DNA of 39,037 bases from Ignavibacteria bacterium (GCA_025612375.1 JAAXKN010000039.1:1-39037), one strand, 5' to 3'. Shown: positions 24,741 through 34,121, counted from the first letter of the stretch. Program-made: numbers and translations. The notes: a model not told the origin generated them from the sequence alone.

Positions 24741-26111
24741 TTACTGATAGAAATCTGAATATTCAATCAGGTCGTATCTTGTTACAAGATCCACCAGGCG
24801 CCCATATTCTGCAACCAGGACGGCAGTTGTACGCGTAAGATGCTTTTTTACCTCTGAAAGATCGGCATTCGCGTCCAGGACAGGAAAAGTTTCAACCATT
24901 AGCTTTGAGACCTCCTCTTCCATGAGTGCCGGGTTTTCCAGAACGGCCGCCATAAACTTCGGCTCGCGGAGGCTTCCTACTGCCTGCCCCTCATCCATTA
25001 CAGGAAGCTGAGAGATCCCCTTCTCATTCATGAGCTTGATTGCAGATTTTATTTTATCGTGTGCTTCAATGGAGATAAGCTTTTTGATATTTCCCGATCT
25101 TTTGGCTTTTGATATATCACCAAGCGTTCTGGCCGCATTAAGGAGGAGCCTTTTTTCCCTGAGCCACTCTTCATTGTGGAACTTTGACAGGTATCGTTCT
25201 CCCGTATCGCTTACAACAAAAACCAATACGTCATTTTCATTTAATTCCTGTGCTATTAAAAGTGCAGCGTGAAGGTTAGTACCCGTGCTGCCGCCGCAGA
25301 AAATTCCCTCTTCACGCGTAAGCTTACGGGCAGCGGCAAATGACTGCTTATCGGTTACGGTCATTATCTGGTCGATATACTGAAAATGCACGTTCTCGGG
25401 GATGCAGTCCTGCCCGATACCTTCAACGAGGTAAGGTGTACCTTCAGTAATAACGCCGTAATCCTTGTACTCCTTAAATATTGAGCCCACGGGGTCGGCA
25501 GCAATTACTTTAATATTGGGATTCTTTTCCTTAAGGAATCTTCCCGTCCCGCTTATTGTGCCCCCTGTACCGATATTGGTTACAAAGTGAGTGATCTTCC
25601 CGTCCGTCTGGCGCCAGAGTTCAGGACCCGTAGTCTGATAGTGTATGGCAGGGTTTGCCGGGTTTGAGTACTGGTACATGAAAATTGAGTTTGAGGTCTC
25701 GCGTGCAATTCTTTTGGCAACGTTTACGTAGTACTCGGGGCTCTCGGGCTTAACCGCATTTGAGACCACTATCACCTCGGAGCCCAGGGCCTTGAGGTAG
25801 TTTATCTTTTCAACGCTCACCTTGTCTGTGCAGACAAAGACCGATTTATAGCCTTTAACCGCGGCAGCAAGCGCCAGGCCTATACCCGTGTTACCGCTTG
25901 TAGCTTCAATGATGGTTCCCCCCGGCATAAGTGCGCCTCTTTTTTCAGCATCCTCAACCATTGCCACCCCGATGCGGTCCTTGACGCTTCCGCCCGGATT
26001 AAATGATTCAAGCTTGGCAAAGATCTGAGGCTTAAGTCCCCTGTTCACCCTCTGGAGCTTAACTAATGGGGTATTCCCAATGAGTTCCAGAATATTATTT
26101 TTATAATCCAT
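24741..26111 (-). CDS. cbs: cystathionine beta-synthase with CBS domains
   Basis: Makes cystathionine from serine and homocysteine with PLP. The catalytic domain (about 1-320) has K44 in '[11 protein letters not shown]', '[14 protein letters not shown]' at 69-82, '[18 protein letters not shown]' as the phosphate-binding loop, and '[12 protein letters not shown]'. Residues about 335-456 form a pair of CBS domains ('[18 protein letters not shown]', '[18 protein letters not shown]'), the regulatory part that binds adenosyl ligands in some family members. The 456-aa length fits bacterial CBS enzymes without a haem domain. First gene of the transsulfuration cluster. O-acetylserine sulfhydrylases lack the CBS tail, which supports this call. 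Confidence 0.9.
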   Translation of the reverse strand: MDYKNNILELIGNTPLVKLQRVNRGLKPQIFAKLESFNPGGSVKDRIGVAMVEDAEKRGALMPGGTIIEATSGNTGIGLALAAAVKGYKSVFVCTDKVSVEKINYLKALGSEVIVVSNAVKPESPEYYVNVAKRIARETSNSIFMYQYSNPANPAIHYQTTGPELWRQTDGKITHFVTNIGTGGTISGTGRFLKEKNPNIKVIAADPVGSIFKEYKDYGVITEGTPYLVEGIGQDCIPENVHFQYIDQIMTVTDKQSFAAARKLTREEGIFCGGSTGTNLHAALLIAQELNENDVLVFVVSDTGERYLSKFHNEEWLREKRLLLNAARTLGDISKAKRSGNIKKLISIEAHDKIKSAIKLMNEKGISQLPVMDEGQAVGSLREPKFMAAVLENPALMEEEVSKLMVETFPVLDANADLSEVKKHLTRTTAVLVAEYGRLVDLVTRYDLIEYSDFYQ

Positions 26112-26514
26112 TTCTTGCCCTCTTTTTCTCTCATGTTATTATATGATTGCAGCAGGTATTCCGCATTAAATGACATATTTTTTATTATAACGAGAAAAAT
26201 GCAGAAAGGAAAGAAGGGGCAATTGTTCAAGGTTCAAAGTTAATAAGGCTGTTTTCTGTTGTCACAGTCATTGGTCTCAAGTTAAGGCCAATGAAAGAGG
26301 AAAGCATTTTAATTTATGCACTTGATAAGCACCGAAAGGTGCGCTTTGTTTGTAGCCCGGGGTGACAAACCCCGTAAGGGGTGCAGGAACCCCGGGTACC
26401 GAATCCCAACCACACCCCAAGCCGCGTCAGCCGCGACATGTTTAGGAAATGTGTGACCGTATTGGCTAAAGGCCCCAGGAAGCATATCCAGTCATCTTTT
26501 GAAAAGGAAATATA
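26112..26514. other. intergenic region with cbs 5' side and REP-like element
   Basis: A 403-bp stretch between the cbs start and the fmt stop, both on the minus strand. Near cbs there is a TATAAT on the minus strand (26143-26138) with no convincing -35 partner. The middle part is A-rich and featureless. The fmt-proximal part holds the palindromic element at 26329-26440. A small frame on the plus strand starting near 26381 runs through the repeat and into fmt and is not credible as a gene. Confidence 0.5.
26329..26440. repeat. REP-like element with two GNRA-looped hairpins
   Basis: A GCACC-GAAA-GGTGC hairpin occupies 26329-26342. A double palindrome follows: outer CCCGGGGT (26356-26363) with ACCCCGGG (26389-26396), and inner ACCCC-GTAA-GGGGT (26369-26382). 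Both inner loops, GAAA and GTAA, are GNRA tetraloops. The block then continues with an imperfect GCCGCGTCAGCCGCGAC segment (about 26422-26438). It lies about 75-185 bp beyond the fmt stop codon. The layout is like other intergenic REP-type repeats; the sequence is different from the element near 22.0 kb. Confidence 0.65.
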
Positions 26515-27414
26515 TCAGAATTTGTATCCCCTCAAGAATTCTTCAATTCCCATGCGGCGGCGGCCTTCGATCTGGACTTCCAGGAGGTTTAAGGCGTCTA
26601 TGCCGCAGCCGACTGTAGCTTCGGTCTTTGTCTGGTATATTTCCCCCGGAGTGAGCTTCCTCTCGCAGTTGAGGGATGACTTGTAGATTTTAATTACTTT
26701 CCCGTTATGCGTAAAAAACGCCCCGGGATATGGCGAAAGCCCTCGTATCAGGTTATGGATTTCGTAAGCAGGTTTAGTCCAGTCAATAGTGGCCGTTTCT
26801 TTTGTAATTTTGGGCGCCGGGGTTGCAGTTGAATTGTCCTGCGATTCAACCTTTACATCCCCTTTTTCAATTAGGTCCACAGTCCTGAGAACCAGGTCTG
26901 CCCCAACGGGACTCATCTTGTCGTGCAGGCTCCCGAAGTCATCAGTGTCCAGAATGTCCACCTTTTCTCTTAAGATAACATTTCCTGTATCAACCTTCTC
27001 CTGCAGGAAGAAAGTTGTAAGCCCCGTTTCCTTCTCTCCGTTTATTACTGCCCACTGTATGGGTGCTGCCCCGCGGTACTTAGGCAGTAAAGAGCCGTGC
27101 AGGTTAAATGCTCCTTTTTTGGGAATTGTATAAACCTCTTTGGGAAGGATCCTGAAAGCCACAACAACGTACAGGTCGGCCTCAAGCTCTTTCAGGCGGC
27201 TTATGAAACTTTCATCTTTAAGCGAAACAGGCTGAAGCACTTCAATGTTATTCTGAAGTGCAAATTCCTTAACCGGGGTAAATGTTACTTTCTGTCCGCG
27301 CCCTCTTTCCTTGTCCGGAGTAGTTACAACTGCCACAACACTGTGGCGGCTTTCAATGAGCGCCTTTAGTGAGGGTATCGCAAAGTCCGGGGTGCCCATA
27401 AATATAATTTTCAT
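26515..27414 (-). CDS. fmt: methionyl-tRNA formyltransferase
   Basis: Formylates initiator Met-tRNA with 10-formyl-tetrahydrofolate. The N-terminal catalytic domain has the triad Asn104, His106 and Asp142, in 'FNLHGSLLPKYRGAAPIQW' and 'QEKVDTGNVILRE'. The start 'MKIIFMGTPDFAIPSLKAL' is typical. The C-terminal OB-like domain (about 205-299) includes 'IRGLSPYPGAFF'. At 299 aa it is slightly shorter than the usual 310-315. It follows def with an 8-bp gap, the common def-fmt pairing for adding and removing the formyl group. Confidence 0.95.
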   Translation of the reverse strand: MKIIFMGTPDFAIPSLKALIESRHSVVAVVTTPDKERGRGQKVTFTPVKEFALQNNIEVLQPVSLKDESFISRLKELEADLYVVVAFRILPKEVYTIPKKGAFNLHGSLLPKYRGAAPIQWAVINGEKETGLTTFFLQEKVDTGNVILREKVDILDTDDFGSLHDKMSPVGADLVLRTVDLIEKGDVKVESQDNSTATPAPKITKETATIDWTKPAYEIHNLIRGLSPYPGAFFTHNGKVIKIYKSSLNCERKLTPGEIYQTKTEATVGCGIDALNLLEVQIEGRRRMGIEEFLRGYKF

Positions 27415-27422
27415 TACGAGTT

Positions 27423-27971
27423 TCAGTCCTTGTCAGCTATTGGGTAATCAACGTCAATTTTGCGGGTTTTAATTCTGTTGAGCTCTTTTTTAACCTTCTT
27501 TTTCTCCTCTTCAGAAATTTTGTCTGTAAAGAAGACTCCCTGCAGGTGGTCGAATTCATGCTGAATAACGCGTGCAAATAGCTCATTGGCCTCAAGTGTA
27601 AGCTCATTCATGTCCGTATCCTGGTATGCCACCTTTATTTCCTTGGGGCGTATTACCCCGGCTCTTAAGTTCGGCACGCTCAGGCACCCTTCCTCCATCT
27701 GGATCTTATCATCGGAGGTAAGAATGATCTTTGGATTTATCATTACTATAGGTTTTATCTTCTCGTAGCCCTCGACCGGGGAAACGTCTATTACAAAAAT
27801 AGACTTGTTAAGGCCGACCTGGTTTGCCGCAAGGCCAATGCCGTTGGCGTTGCGCATGGTTGCAAACATAGCCTTAATTTCCTTTATCGTCTGTATATCA
27901 ACATCACTAACCGGCTTGGTTTTCTCCCTTAATATCTTGTCGCCGTAAATTGTTATTGGTAAAATCGACAT
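27423..27971 (-). CDS. def: peptide deformylase
   Basis: Removes the formyl group from new polypeptides; metal-dependent. All three motifs are present: 'GIGLAANQ' at 44-51, 'EGCLSVP' at 94-100 with Cys96 as metal ligand, and 'QHEFDHLQG' with His138 and His142 as metal ligands and Glu139 as catalytic residue. The 182-aa length is normal. It lies 8 bp after the membrane-protein gene and 8 bp before fmt, so the four genes from the M1-type peptidase to fmt are likely one transcript. Confidence 0.96.
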   Translation of the reverse strand: MSILPITIYGDKILREKTKPVSDVDIQTIKEIKAMFATMRNANGIGLAANQVGLNKSIFVIDVSPVEGYEKIKPIVMINPKIILTSDDKIQMEEGCLSVPNLRAGVIRPKEIKVAYQDTDMNELTLEANELFARVIQHEFDHLQGVFFTDKISEEEKKKVKKELNRIKTRKIDVDYPIADKD

Positions 27972-27979
27972 TACTTCTC

Positions 27980-28882
27980 CTAAATGACTTCTTCAACCTG
28001 CGCAGGTATGACCTGAGCATTGATATCTTTGTATAAAATGACTTCTGTTGCTGTAAACAGCATTTTTATTGATAATCTAAATATAATTAAGAATTGTTGA
28101 AGAATAAAGGTAAGAAGTAAGTAAAGGTAGTGGCTCCTGGGAAGCAGGTCGTTCAGGAAATTGTAGACAATTGCACCCAAAGCACCCATCAGTGCAGTAA
28201 GAAAGAAGACCATGAACACACGGCTGAAGTTCTCTTTCAGGAACATTAAAAGAGGGTAGATCTCAGGGAAAATTCTGCTGCTGTCCTTTGTACCAAGTGC
28301 AACCTTAAGATAATCGCCAACAACAGTCACCATTCCAAGAAGGAAAATTAGGAATATATAGCGCGAAGCCCTCAGTATGAATTCAAATATTATCTTTTCC
28401 TGGTTTGAAAACAGGTACGTTAGAAGCTTTCCCGTCAGGTCATTGAACTCAAATGCCAGCGCATAAAATATCAGTGAGAGAAGAAGCACCTTTGTAAAGC
28501 GGTACCAGTACTTTACGCCCCCGAAGAAGAAATCGACGTAGTGGTTCTTCTTTGAATTGTTATAAACAGAAATGAGCCCGCCTAAGAAAAAGGTCTGGAT
28601 CAGGACGTAGATACCTGCAACCCCGTATATCATGTAAGGGATCTCACCGATATTTGTCTTATAGAGGTTCCTGAACTGCAGGTACCATATATAGTCAAAG
28701 CCGGAGCTGAGGCTGTCGCTTAAGGATGAATTTATAAGGTTGTCGCTAAGCAGATAGTAAAGCGGAAGCGACAGTACGACGGCAAAGGCAAGGTTAGTGC
28801 CCCAGTAGAGCCAGATAAATTTATGATTATGCCCAAGCAGTCTCAGGGCCGGGCGGAATATGTCTTTTAATTTTAAGGTCAT
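27980..28882 (-). CDS. multi-pass membrane protein (300 aa), unrecognised
   Basis: I do not recognise the family with confidence. About six hydrophobic helices are visible (near 25-45, 90-110, 130-150, 165-190, 220-245, 250-275), with a cytoplasmic-looking start 'KDIFRPALRLLGHNHKF'. The pattern resembles unnamed DUF4013-like or similar glycerophosphoryl-diester-associated membrane domains but lacks a clear motif. Its ATG overlaps the stop of the metallopeptidase gene (ATGA), so the two proteins are made together, and a partner or anchor role for that peptidase is possible. This is inference from position only. Confidence 0.65.
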   Translation of the reverse strand: MTLKLKDIFRPALRLLGHNHKFIWLYWGTNLAFAVVLSLPLYYLLSDNLINSSLSDSLSSGFDYIWYLQFRNLYKTNIGEIPYMIYGVAGIYVLIQTFFLGGLISVYNNSKKNHYVDFFFGGVKYWYRFTKVLLLSLIFYALAFEFNDLTGKLLTYLFSNQEKIIFEFILRASRYIFLIFLLGMVTVVGDYLKVALGTKDSSRIFPEIYPLLMFLKENFSRVFMVFFLTALMGALGAIVYNFLNDLLPRSHYLYLLLTFILQQFLIIFRLSIKMLFTATEVILYKDINAQVIPAQVEEVI

Positions 28883-30867
28883 GAGATGCTGCTTATTATT
28901 AACAATAGGTTCTGAATCCAGAAAAGCCAGCGCACGGTAAGATTTGTGCTTCCCCCGTACTGGTTGTGCAGGAGGTAAGAATTGTTCGCATAATTAAGAT
29001 CCAGAATGTTTTTTCTATAGGGATCTATCTCTGCGCCTGTTACTCTGTACTGTGTTCTGAAAGTGATCTTCTTCCATCTTTCCTCCCCGTTCCACTTCCG
29101 GATGATTGTATCCCTGTCCGTATACAAAGCCACGTCCTCTTTGAATACGGCGTCCCCAAGCCTTTCGGCCATAACTTCATACTCATCTTTCCTTCCCGTA
29201 CTCTTTACATATTTTATCCTGTAGTCAAACGTTGCCGAAGATGTGTAGAGGTTATTAAAGAACCAGGTCATATCTTCAGGCGAGAGCTTCATAACGGTAC
29301 CAATAAAATCTTTTCCCGTGGGGTGGGTAAACCTGTATGAGCTGAAAAAATCCTTCAGTATTGAAAGCACCTTATCGCGCCCTAAATATCTTTCCAGCGA
29401 TATGAGCATAAGCTCGGGTTTATAGTAGCCTGAGACCACATAGCTTTGAACCTCGGGCAGCTTATACGAGGTATCTGCAATTGCTGAAGAAGAAGGGCTC
29501 ATGTAGTATCCTGCAAGGGCCTGCATGCCTTCGGGCACAGGATAATCCCCCAGAGTATAAACCAGCGGAAGCTCACTGTAAGAAAGAAAATCCAGGCCGA
29601 AAACCGGGTAATATCCGAAAAGCTTAAAGTTAATGAGAGCTTTTCTGTAATAGCGTTCAATTATTTTATTTGTCAGATAGGAGGCCAGCCCCTCATCCAG
29701 CCAGGCTTCATAAACCTCATTGTTTGCAGCCATGCCGTAAAAATACTGATGCGTAAATTCATGGATGGTTACGTATTCAGGCGACAGGGTTTCAACCGGT
29801 GAGAAAAGGTCGCTTCTTACCGTAATAAGCGCCGGGTATTCCATCCCCCGTGAGCGGCTTGTCTTTGGAAGATCCACTACTGTAATTGTCTGATACGGAT
29901 ATTGCCCTATAAACTTTTCAAAAAATGTGAGCGAGTTTTTAACCGCCTGTACGTAGCGCTCCAAATATTTTTCGTTTTCCGGCTGGACGAAAGTTTTAAT
30001 TGTGATCCTGCTGTTGTCGCTCCTTATATATTCCGAGTTTTTGGATATTATGTTATCCGAGGCCATCCATGCAAAGTCGTGTATGCCCGACTGCCTGAAG
30101 AAGTATGAAACCTTGCCGCCGGGAGCGTTTTTCCTTTCCGCCAATACCCCGCTTGAGGCAACGGTATACTTTTCCGGGACCGTAACGCTAACCTCATAAT
30201 TTCCAAAGTCGGAGAAGAAATTGGTAAATGGGTGATACTCGCTGCAGATCCATTTGCCATCCGTAAAGACTCCTGCCTTTATGAACCACTGGGAGACGAA
30301 GTAAAAGTCGCGCCCTGCGGCATAGCCGAAGCGCTGTATCGACCTGGGTACAGGCACGCGGTAAGTAAATTTAAGCTTTACTGAATCGCCCGGGTTAACA
30401 CTTTTTCCCGGCACCACTTTTGCCACCGTGCTGTCAAAAGGATTGTCTGATTCAGTGTGGACGTAGTGGAGTTCAACTGGGCTGTCATCAAGGCTGGCGC
30501 TTTTAAGGAATATGCCTGAACAGCAGTCACTGGAAAATTCAGCCTCCCTTCCCTTAAAGTACTCTGTCCTGCTGTTTCTAAAAGCGTTCGGGTAAAGGTG
30601 GAGCATTATTTCAGCCGCCGGATAGCTGGTTTTATTTATCCACGTAAGCTCCTCGTAGACCTCCAGTGTTTTTGCTTCGGGCTTAAGTTCAGTCCTGATC
30701 CTGTAGCTGGCAACAGAAGGATAAGGCGTATTTTTCAGGATCCCGTTATGGTAACTCTTTTCCTTTAAGTCCGGCTTCACCTCTGAGGTAAGTGTGGCGC
30801 CTGGTTTATTCAGGTACGTAAGGCCTGCAAATGCAATTACAACGAGAATAAGAAGTATGTTCTTCAT
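28879..30867 (-). CDS. M1-family metallopeptidase (gluzincin), membrane-anchored
   Basis: A 662-aa zinc peptidase. An N-terminal hydrophobic segment (MKNILLILVVIAFAGLTYL) is a signal peptide or anchor. The beta-rich N domain leads to 'SRGMEYPALITV' at 339-350, equivalent to the GxMEN exopeptidase motif. The zinc site is 'HEFTH' at 369-373 with the third ligand Glu392 in 'WLDEGLAS', 18 residues later, as in M1 enzymes. The C-terminus ends in a hydrophobic stretch ('WLFWIQNLLLIISSIS'), a possible second membrane anchor. It probably trims peptides at the envelope. The GMEYP variant suggests a divergent aminopeptidase. It starts the operon with the 300-aa membrane protein, def and fmt. Confidence 0.85.
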   Translation of the reverse strand: MKNILLILVVIAFAGLTYLNKPGATLTSEVKPDLKEKSYHNGILKNTPYPSVASYRIRTELKPEAKTLEVYEELTWINKTSYPAAEIMLHLYPNAFRNSRTEYFKGREAEFSSDCCSGIFLKSASLDDSPVELHYVHTESDNPFDSTVAKVVPGKSVNPGDSVKLKFTYRVPVPRSIQRFGYAAGRDFYFVSQWFIKAGVFTDGKWICSEYHPFTNFFSDFGNYEVSVTVPEKYTVASSGVLAERKNAPGGKVSYFFRQSGIHDFAWMASDNIISKNSEYIRSDNSRITIKTFVQPENEKYLERYVQAVKNSLTFFEKFIGQYPYQTITVVDLPKTSRSRGMEYPALITVRSDLFSPVETLSPEYVTIHEFTHQYFYGMAANNEVYEAWLDEGLASYLTNKIIERYYRKALINFKLFGYYPVFGLDFLSYSELPLVYTLGDYPVPEGMQALAGYYMSPSSSAIADTSYKLPEVQSYVVSGYYKPELMLISLERYLGRDKVLSILKDFFSSYRFTHPTGKDFIGTVMKLSPEDMTWFFNNLYTSSATFDYRIKYVKSTGRKDEYEVMAERLGDAVFKEDVALYTDRDTIIRKWNGEERWKKITFRTQYRVTGAEIDPYRKNILDLNYANNSYLLHNQYGGSTNLTVRWLFWIQNLLLIISSIS

Positions 30868-31031
30868 TGCCTGATGAATAAAATAATTTTACCGGATTTA
30901 ATTTAAAGTGTCATATATTAAAATAAGCGAAGTAAAAATAAGCACGTTTGCGTTAAAACAAAATGACGCACAGTAATTAATTTCAGCGGGCGTTAATCTC
31001 TTATATTCTTCTGATGATGGGTAAAAATAAA

Positions 31032-31055
31032 AAACCCGCCAATGGGGGCGGGTTT
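31032..31055 (-). terminator. terminator after the downstream hsp20 gene
   Basis: A perfect 9-bp stem pairs AAACCCGCC (31032-31040) with GGCGGGTTT (31047-31055) around a 6-nt loop. On the minus strand the stem is followed by a T-rich run (TTTTATTTTTAC). It sits 14 bp past the hsp20 stop codon and closes the heat-shock cluster. Confidence 0.85.
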
Positions 31056-31069
31056 CAAGAAAGGAGATA

Positions 31070-31468
31070 TTACTTTATCTCTATGTTTTTGGGTTTCAAT
31101 CTTTCATGCTTCGGCATGTGAATTATAAGCTGGCCGTTTTCCAGTCGGGCATCTATTTTCGAGTCGTCTACGCCGTCTGAAATGTGGAACTTGCGGTAGA
31201 AGTTGCCTATCTGAGTTTCATTTAAGATATATCTTTTGCTGATCCTTTCGCCAAAATCGATCCTGCCCATAATTACCAGGTCGCCGTCTTCAAGTTTTAT
31301 TCTGACATTTTCCTTTGAAACTCCCGGCATGTCGGCAATTAAAGTATATGCTTCATCGGTTTCATATATGTCTACTAACGGGCCAACCCAGCTTTCTTTT
31401 TCAAGGGCTTCATCCCAGTTTGTTTTCTGGGCTTCCTGTACCTGAACGAGATCCTTATTGTTTTCCAT
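31070..31468 (-). CDS. Hsp20 family small heat-shock protein (downstream copy)
   Basis: An ATP-independent holdase that binds unfolding proteins and forms large oligomers. The alpha-crystallin domain spans about 25-120 ('ADMPGVSKENVRIKLEDGDL', 'RKFHISDGVDDSKIDARLEN', 'GQLIIHMPKHE'). The C-terminal 'NIEIK' supplies the I-x-I oligomerisation motif. I start at Met 31468 (MENNKDL) because AGGAGGAGC lies just before it; an upstream ATG at 31510 has no ribosome binding site and would fall about at the predicted transcription start. It is clearly different from the other Hsp20 at 34.0 kb (differing N-termini), so the two may mix or have separate clients. Confidence 0.92.
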   Translation of the reverse strand: MENNKDLVQVQEAQKTNWDEALEKESWVGPLVDIYETDEAYTLIADMPGVSKENVRIKLEDGDLVIMGRIDFGERISKRYILNETQIGNFYRKFHISDGVDDSKIDARLENGQLIIHMPKHERLKPKNIEIK

Positions 31469-31512
31469 TTTGCTCCTCCTTTGTAAAAATTTTATTTTTA
31501 TAAAATTCATAG

Positions 31513-31541
31513 TTATAACACTTCCGTAAACATAATTTCAA
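31513..31541 (-). promoter_or_regulatory. sigma-A-type promoter of the downstream hsp20
   Basis: On the minus strand, TTGAAA (31541-31536), a 17-bp spacer, then TTATAA (31518-31513). Transcription would start about 31505 and give a leader of about 37 nt to the ATG at 31468. This lets the second hsp20 be made independently of dnaK, from which it is separated by a hairpin. Confidence 0.5.
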
Positions 31542-31578
31542 ACTTTTTTTGTAAAGGGAACCGGAAAGTTATTTGGAA

Positions 31579-31615
31579 TAAGCAGGGCAGGCTTTCTAAG
31601 ACTCTGCCCTGCTTA
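31579..31615 (-). terminator. hairpin after dnaK
   Basis: A perfect 12-bp stem pairs TAAGCAGGGCAG (31579-31590) with CTGCCCTGCTTA (31604-31615), loop 13 nt, starting 9 bp past the dnaK stop. The T run on the exit side is weak (TTCCAAATAAC), so termination may be partial, with some readthrough into the downstream hsp20. Confidence 0.7.
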
Positions 31616-31623
31616 ACGAATGA

Positions 31624-33564
31624 TTACTGTTTCTTTTTCTTTTCTTCTTCATCAACTACTTCGTAGGAAGCATCCTGCACGTCTTTTTCCTTGCCGGCTT
31701 CCTGCTGCTGGGCTCCGCCCTGAGCGCCCTGCTCTGGCTGTCCCTGAGGTCCGCCCTGAGCACCGGACTGCTGATAGAGCTGGGAAGCAACTTCGTTCCA
31801 GACCTTGTTGAGTGAATCTGTAGCAGCTTTAATCGTATCGGAATTATTGCTTGCAACAGCGTCTTCCACTTTCTTGATTTCACTTTCAAGCCTGTTCCTG
31901 GAATCAGCCGGTATCTTATCTTTCATTTCATCAAGCTGTTTCTTTGTCTGGAAGACAAGGTTGTCAGCCTGGTTCTTGATCTCGATACCTTCTTTTCTCT
32001 TCTTGTCTTCAGCTGCATGAGACTTTGCATCATTTTTCATCTTCTCTATTTCGTCTTTATTCAAACCGCCTGAAGATGTGATTCTGATGCTCTGCTCTTT
32101 TCCTGTTCCACGGTCCTTGGCACTTACGTGCAGAATACCGTTGGCATCAAGGTCAAATGTCACTTCGATCTGAGGAATGCCTCTTGGTGCAGGCGGAATT
32201 CCATCCAAATGGAAGCGGCCTAAACTTCTGTTGTCACTGGCCATTGAACGTTCACCCTGCAGCACGTGAATTTCAACTGAGGGCTGGCTGTCGCTTGCCG
32301 TTGAGAATATCTCGCTTTTCTTTGTAGGTATTGTTGTATTGGCCGGAATTAAAGTCGTCATAACTCCGCCAAGAGTTTCTATACCGAGCGACAAAGGAGT
32401 AACATCCAGCAAGAGGACGTCTTTTACGTCGCCGGTAAGTACGCCGCCCTGTATAGAAGCGCCTATTGCCACTACTTCATCAGGGTTAACACCTCTGTGA
32501 GGCTCTTTGTTGAACAATCTCTTTACCAGTTCCTGAACCTTCGGAACCCTGGTTGAACCGCCGACAAGTATAACCTCGTCGATTTGTGACTGAGTTACAC
32601 CGGCATCACGCATAGCCTTTTCGCATGGTCCTGCTGTTCTTTCAATCAGGTCGTCAATTAACTGTTCGAATTTAGCGCGTGAAATCGTGATATTTAAGTG
32701 CTTCGGGCCTTCCTGTGTAGCTGTAATAAAAGGCAGATTTACGTCTGTCTGCAGTGAGTTGGACAGTTCGATTTTTGCCTTTTCAGCTGCTTCCTTGAGC
32801 CTCTGAAGGGCCATCGGATCATTCCTAAGATCGATGCCTTCCTGTTTCTTGAACTCATCGGCCAGAAAATCTATTACCCTCTGGTCAAAGTCATCGCCGC
32901 CAAGGTGGCCGTCGCCATTGGTGGATTTAACTTCAAAAACTCCCTCTCCAAGCTGAAGTATTGAAACGTCGAATGTACCGCCGCCAAGGTCATAAACAGC
33001 TACAAGCTCGTCTTTACCTTTTTTATCAAGGCCGTAAGCCAGGGCTGCTGCAGTAGGTTCGTTAATAATTCTTCTAACCTTAAGACCTGCAATTTCACCG
33101 GCATCTTTTGTGGCCTGGCGCTGTGAATCGTTAAAGTAAGCAGGAACTGTAATAACTGCTTCAGTTACTTCCTGGCCAAGATAGTCTTCCGCGGTCTTCT
33201 TCATCTTCTGAAGAATCATAGCGCTGATTTCAGGTGGTGAATACACCCTGTCGCCTATCTTGACGCGTGCCGAGTTACCGTCGCCGGCAACAACCTGATA
33301 AGGCACTTTAGTCATCTCTGAAGTAACCTCATCCATTCTTCTTCCCATAAATCTCTTTATAGAGAAAACGGTATTCTTCGGGTTTGTAACAGCCTGGCGC
33401 TTTGCAGACTGGCCTACAAGTCTTTCTCCGTTTTTAGTAAAAGCTACGATAGAAGGAGTTGTCCTACCGCCTTCGGAATTGGGAATAACCACCGGGTCGT
33501 TACCTTCCATAACCGCTACGCACGAGTTAGTAGTACCCAAGTCAATTCCTATTATTTTTCCCAT
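31624..33564 (-). CDS. dnaK: chaperone DnaK (Hsp70)
   Basis: ATP-driven chaperone, 646 aa. The nucleotide-binding domain has '[17 protein letters not shown]' at the start, '[15 protein letters not shown]' and '[19 protein letters not shown]', then '[17 protein letters not shown]'. The substrate domain begins after the '[19 protein letters not shown]' linker. A Gln/Gly-rich segment near 600-625 is followed by the acidic tail '[13 protein letters not shown]'. Neither grpE nor dnaJ is adjacent; instead dnaK is flanked by two hsp20 genes. A ribosome binding site AAGGGGAAA precedes the ATG. Confidence 0.98.
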   Translation of the reverse strand: MGKIIGIDLGTTNSCVAVMEGNDPVVIPNSEGGRTTPSIVAFTKNGERLVGQSAKRQAVTNPKNTVFSIKRFMGRRMDEVTSEMTKVPYQVVAGDGNSARVKIGDRVYSPPEISAMILQKMKKTAEDYLGQEVTEAVITVPAYFNDSQRQATKDAGEIAGLKVRRIINEPTAAALAYGLDKKGKDELVAVYDLGGGTFDVSILQLGEGVFEVKSTNGDGHLGGDDFDQRVIDFLADEFKKQEGIDLRNDPMALQRLKEAAEKAKIELSNSLQTDVNLPFITATQEGPKHLNITISRAKFEQLIDDLIERTAGPCEKAMRDAGVTQSQIDEVILVGGSTRVPKVQELVKRLFNKEPHRGVNPDEVVAIGASIQGGVLTGDVKDVLLLDVTPLSLGIETLGGVMTTLIPANTTIPTKKSEIFSTASDSQPSVEIHVLQGERSMASDNRSLGRFHLDGIPPAPRGIPQIEVTFDLDANGILHVSAKDRGTGKEQSIRITSSGGLNKDEIEKMKNDAKSHAAEDKKRKEGIEIKNQADNLVFQTKKQLDEMKDKIPADSRNRLESEIKKVEDAVASNNSDTIKAATDSLNKVWNEVASQLYQQSGAQGGPQGQPEQGAQGGAQQQEAGKEKDVQDASYEVVDEEEKKKKQ

Positions 33565-33593
33565 TATTATTTCCCCTTTCTTTGTTAATAACT

Positions 33594-33629
33594 GCGGCAG
33601 AAAACAGTTTAGATTTATATTTCTGCCGC
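33594..33629 (-). terminator. hairpin between upstream hsp20 and dnaK
   Basis: A 10-bp perfect stem pairs GCGGCAGAAA (33594-33603) with TTTCTGCCGC (33620-33629), loop 16 nt, between the hsp20 stop (33649) and the dnaK start (33564). There is no T run after it on the minus strand. I read it as an attenuator or mRNA-processing hairpin that sets the Hsp20:DnaK ratio rather than a full terminator. Confidence 0.45.
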
Positions 33630-33648
33630 TCCTCTCATCCCGATATTC

Positions 33649-34083
33649 TTATGATAATTTAATTTCTTTTTCATTGACAGGTTTCGGATTGATCTTTTCC
33701 ATCTTGATCAACAGAGTACCGTCTTCAAATTTTGCGTCAACTTTCTCAGAATCCACTTCAACAGGAAGTGTAAAGCTTCTTGTAAAAGTGCCGTAAGTTC
33801 TCTCATTTCTGTAGAAGTTTTTATCCTTCTGCTCCTCAACCCTCTTCTTCTCGCCTTTGAGTGTCAGAATGTTGTCGTGGAGCGTAATCTTTAAGTCCTC
33901 TTTCCTGATTCCAGGAAGTTCAGCCTCAACATAAAGGTGCTTGTCATCTTCAGAAATATCAATCCTTGGGCTGAAAGCGCCCGAGAGATCCATCCCGAAT
34001 GCCGGGAAATCTTCAAAGTATCTCTGAATCCTGTTGCTGAAATTCTCCAGCTCTTTCATGGGTTCAAATTTTATGATTGCCAT
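33649..34083 (-). CDS. Hsp20 family small heat-shock protein (upstream copy)
   Basis: A small heat-shock protein of 144 aa. The alpha-crystallin domain (about 35-130) shows 'PRIDISEDDKHLYVEAELPG', 'RKEDLKITLHDNILTLKGEK', 'YGTFTRSFTLPVEVD' and 'AKFEDGTLLIKMEK'. The last residues 'KEIKLS' are a less typical I-x-I site. It is the first gene of the hsp20-dnaK-hsp20 series and sits closest to the proposed regulated promoter. AGGAGGATA before the ATG is a strong ribosome binding site. It is divergent from birA. Confidence 0.93.
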   Translation of the reverse strand: MAIIKFEPMKELENFSNRIQRYFEDFPAFGMDLSGAFSPRIDISEDDKHLYVEAELPGIRKEDLKITLHDNILTLKGEKKRVEEQKDKNFYRNERTYGTFTRSFTLPVEVDSEKVDAKFEDGTLLIKMEKINPKPVNEKEIKLS

Positions 34084-34121
34084 AATCTTATCCTCCTTTA
34101 TTGTTTCTGTATTAATATTAT

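Noticed and set aside
30950-30975. Additional copy of the phased 13-mer upstream of the M1-type peptidase (ACAAAATGACGCA)
   Set aside because: Only half of the motif matches, and it is single and unphased.
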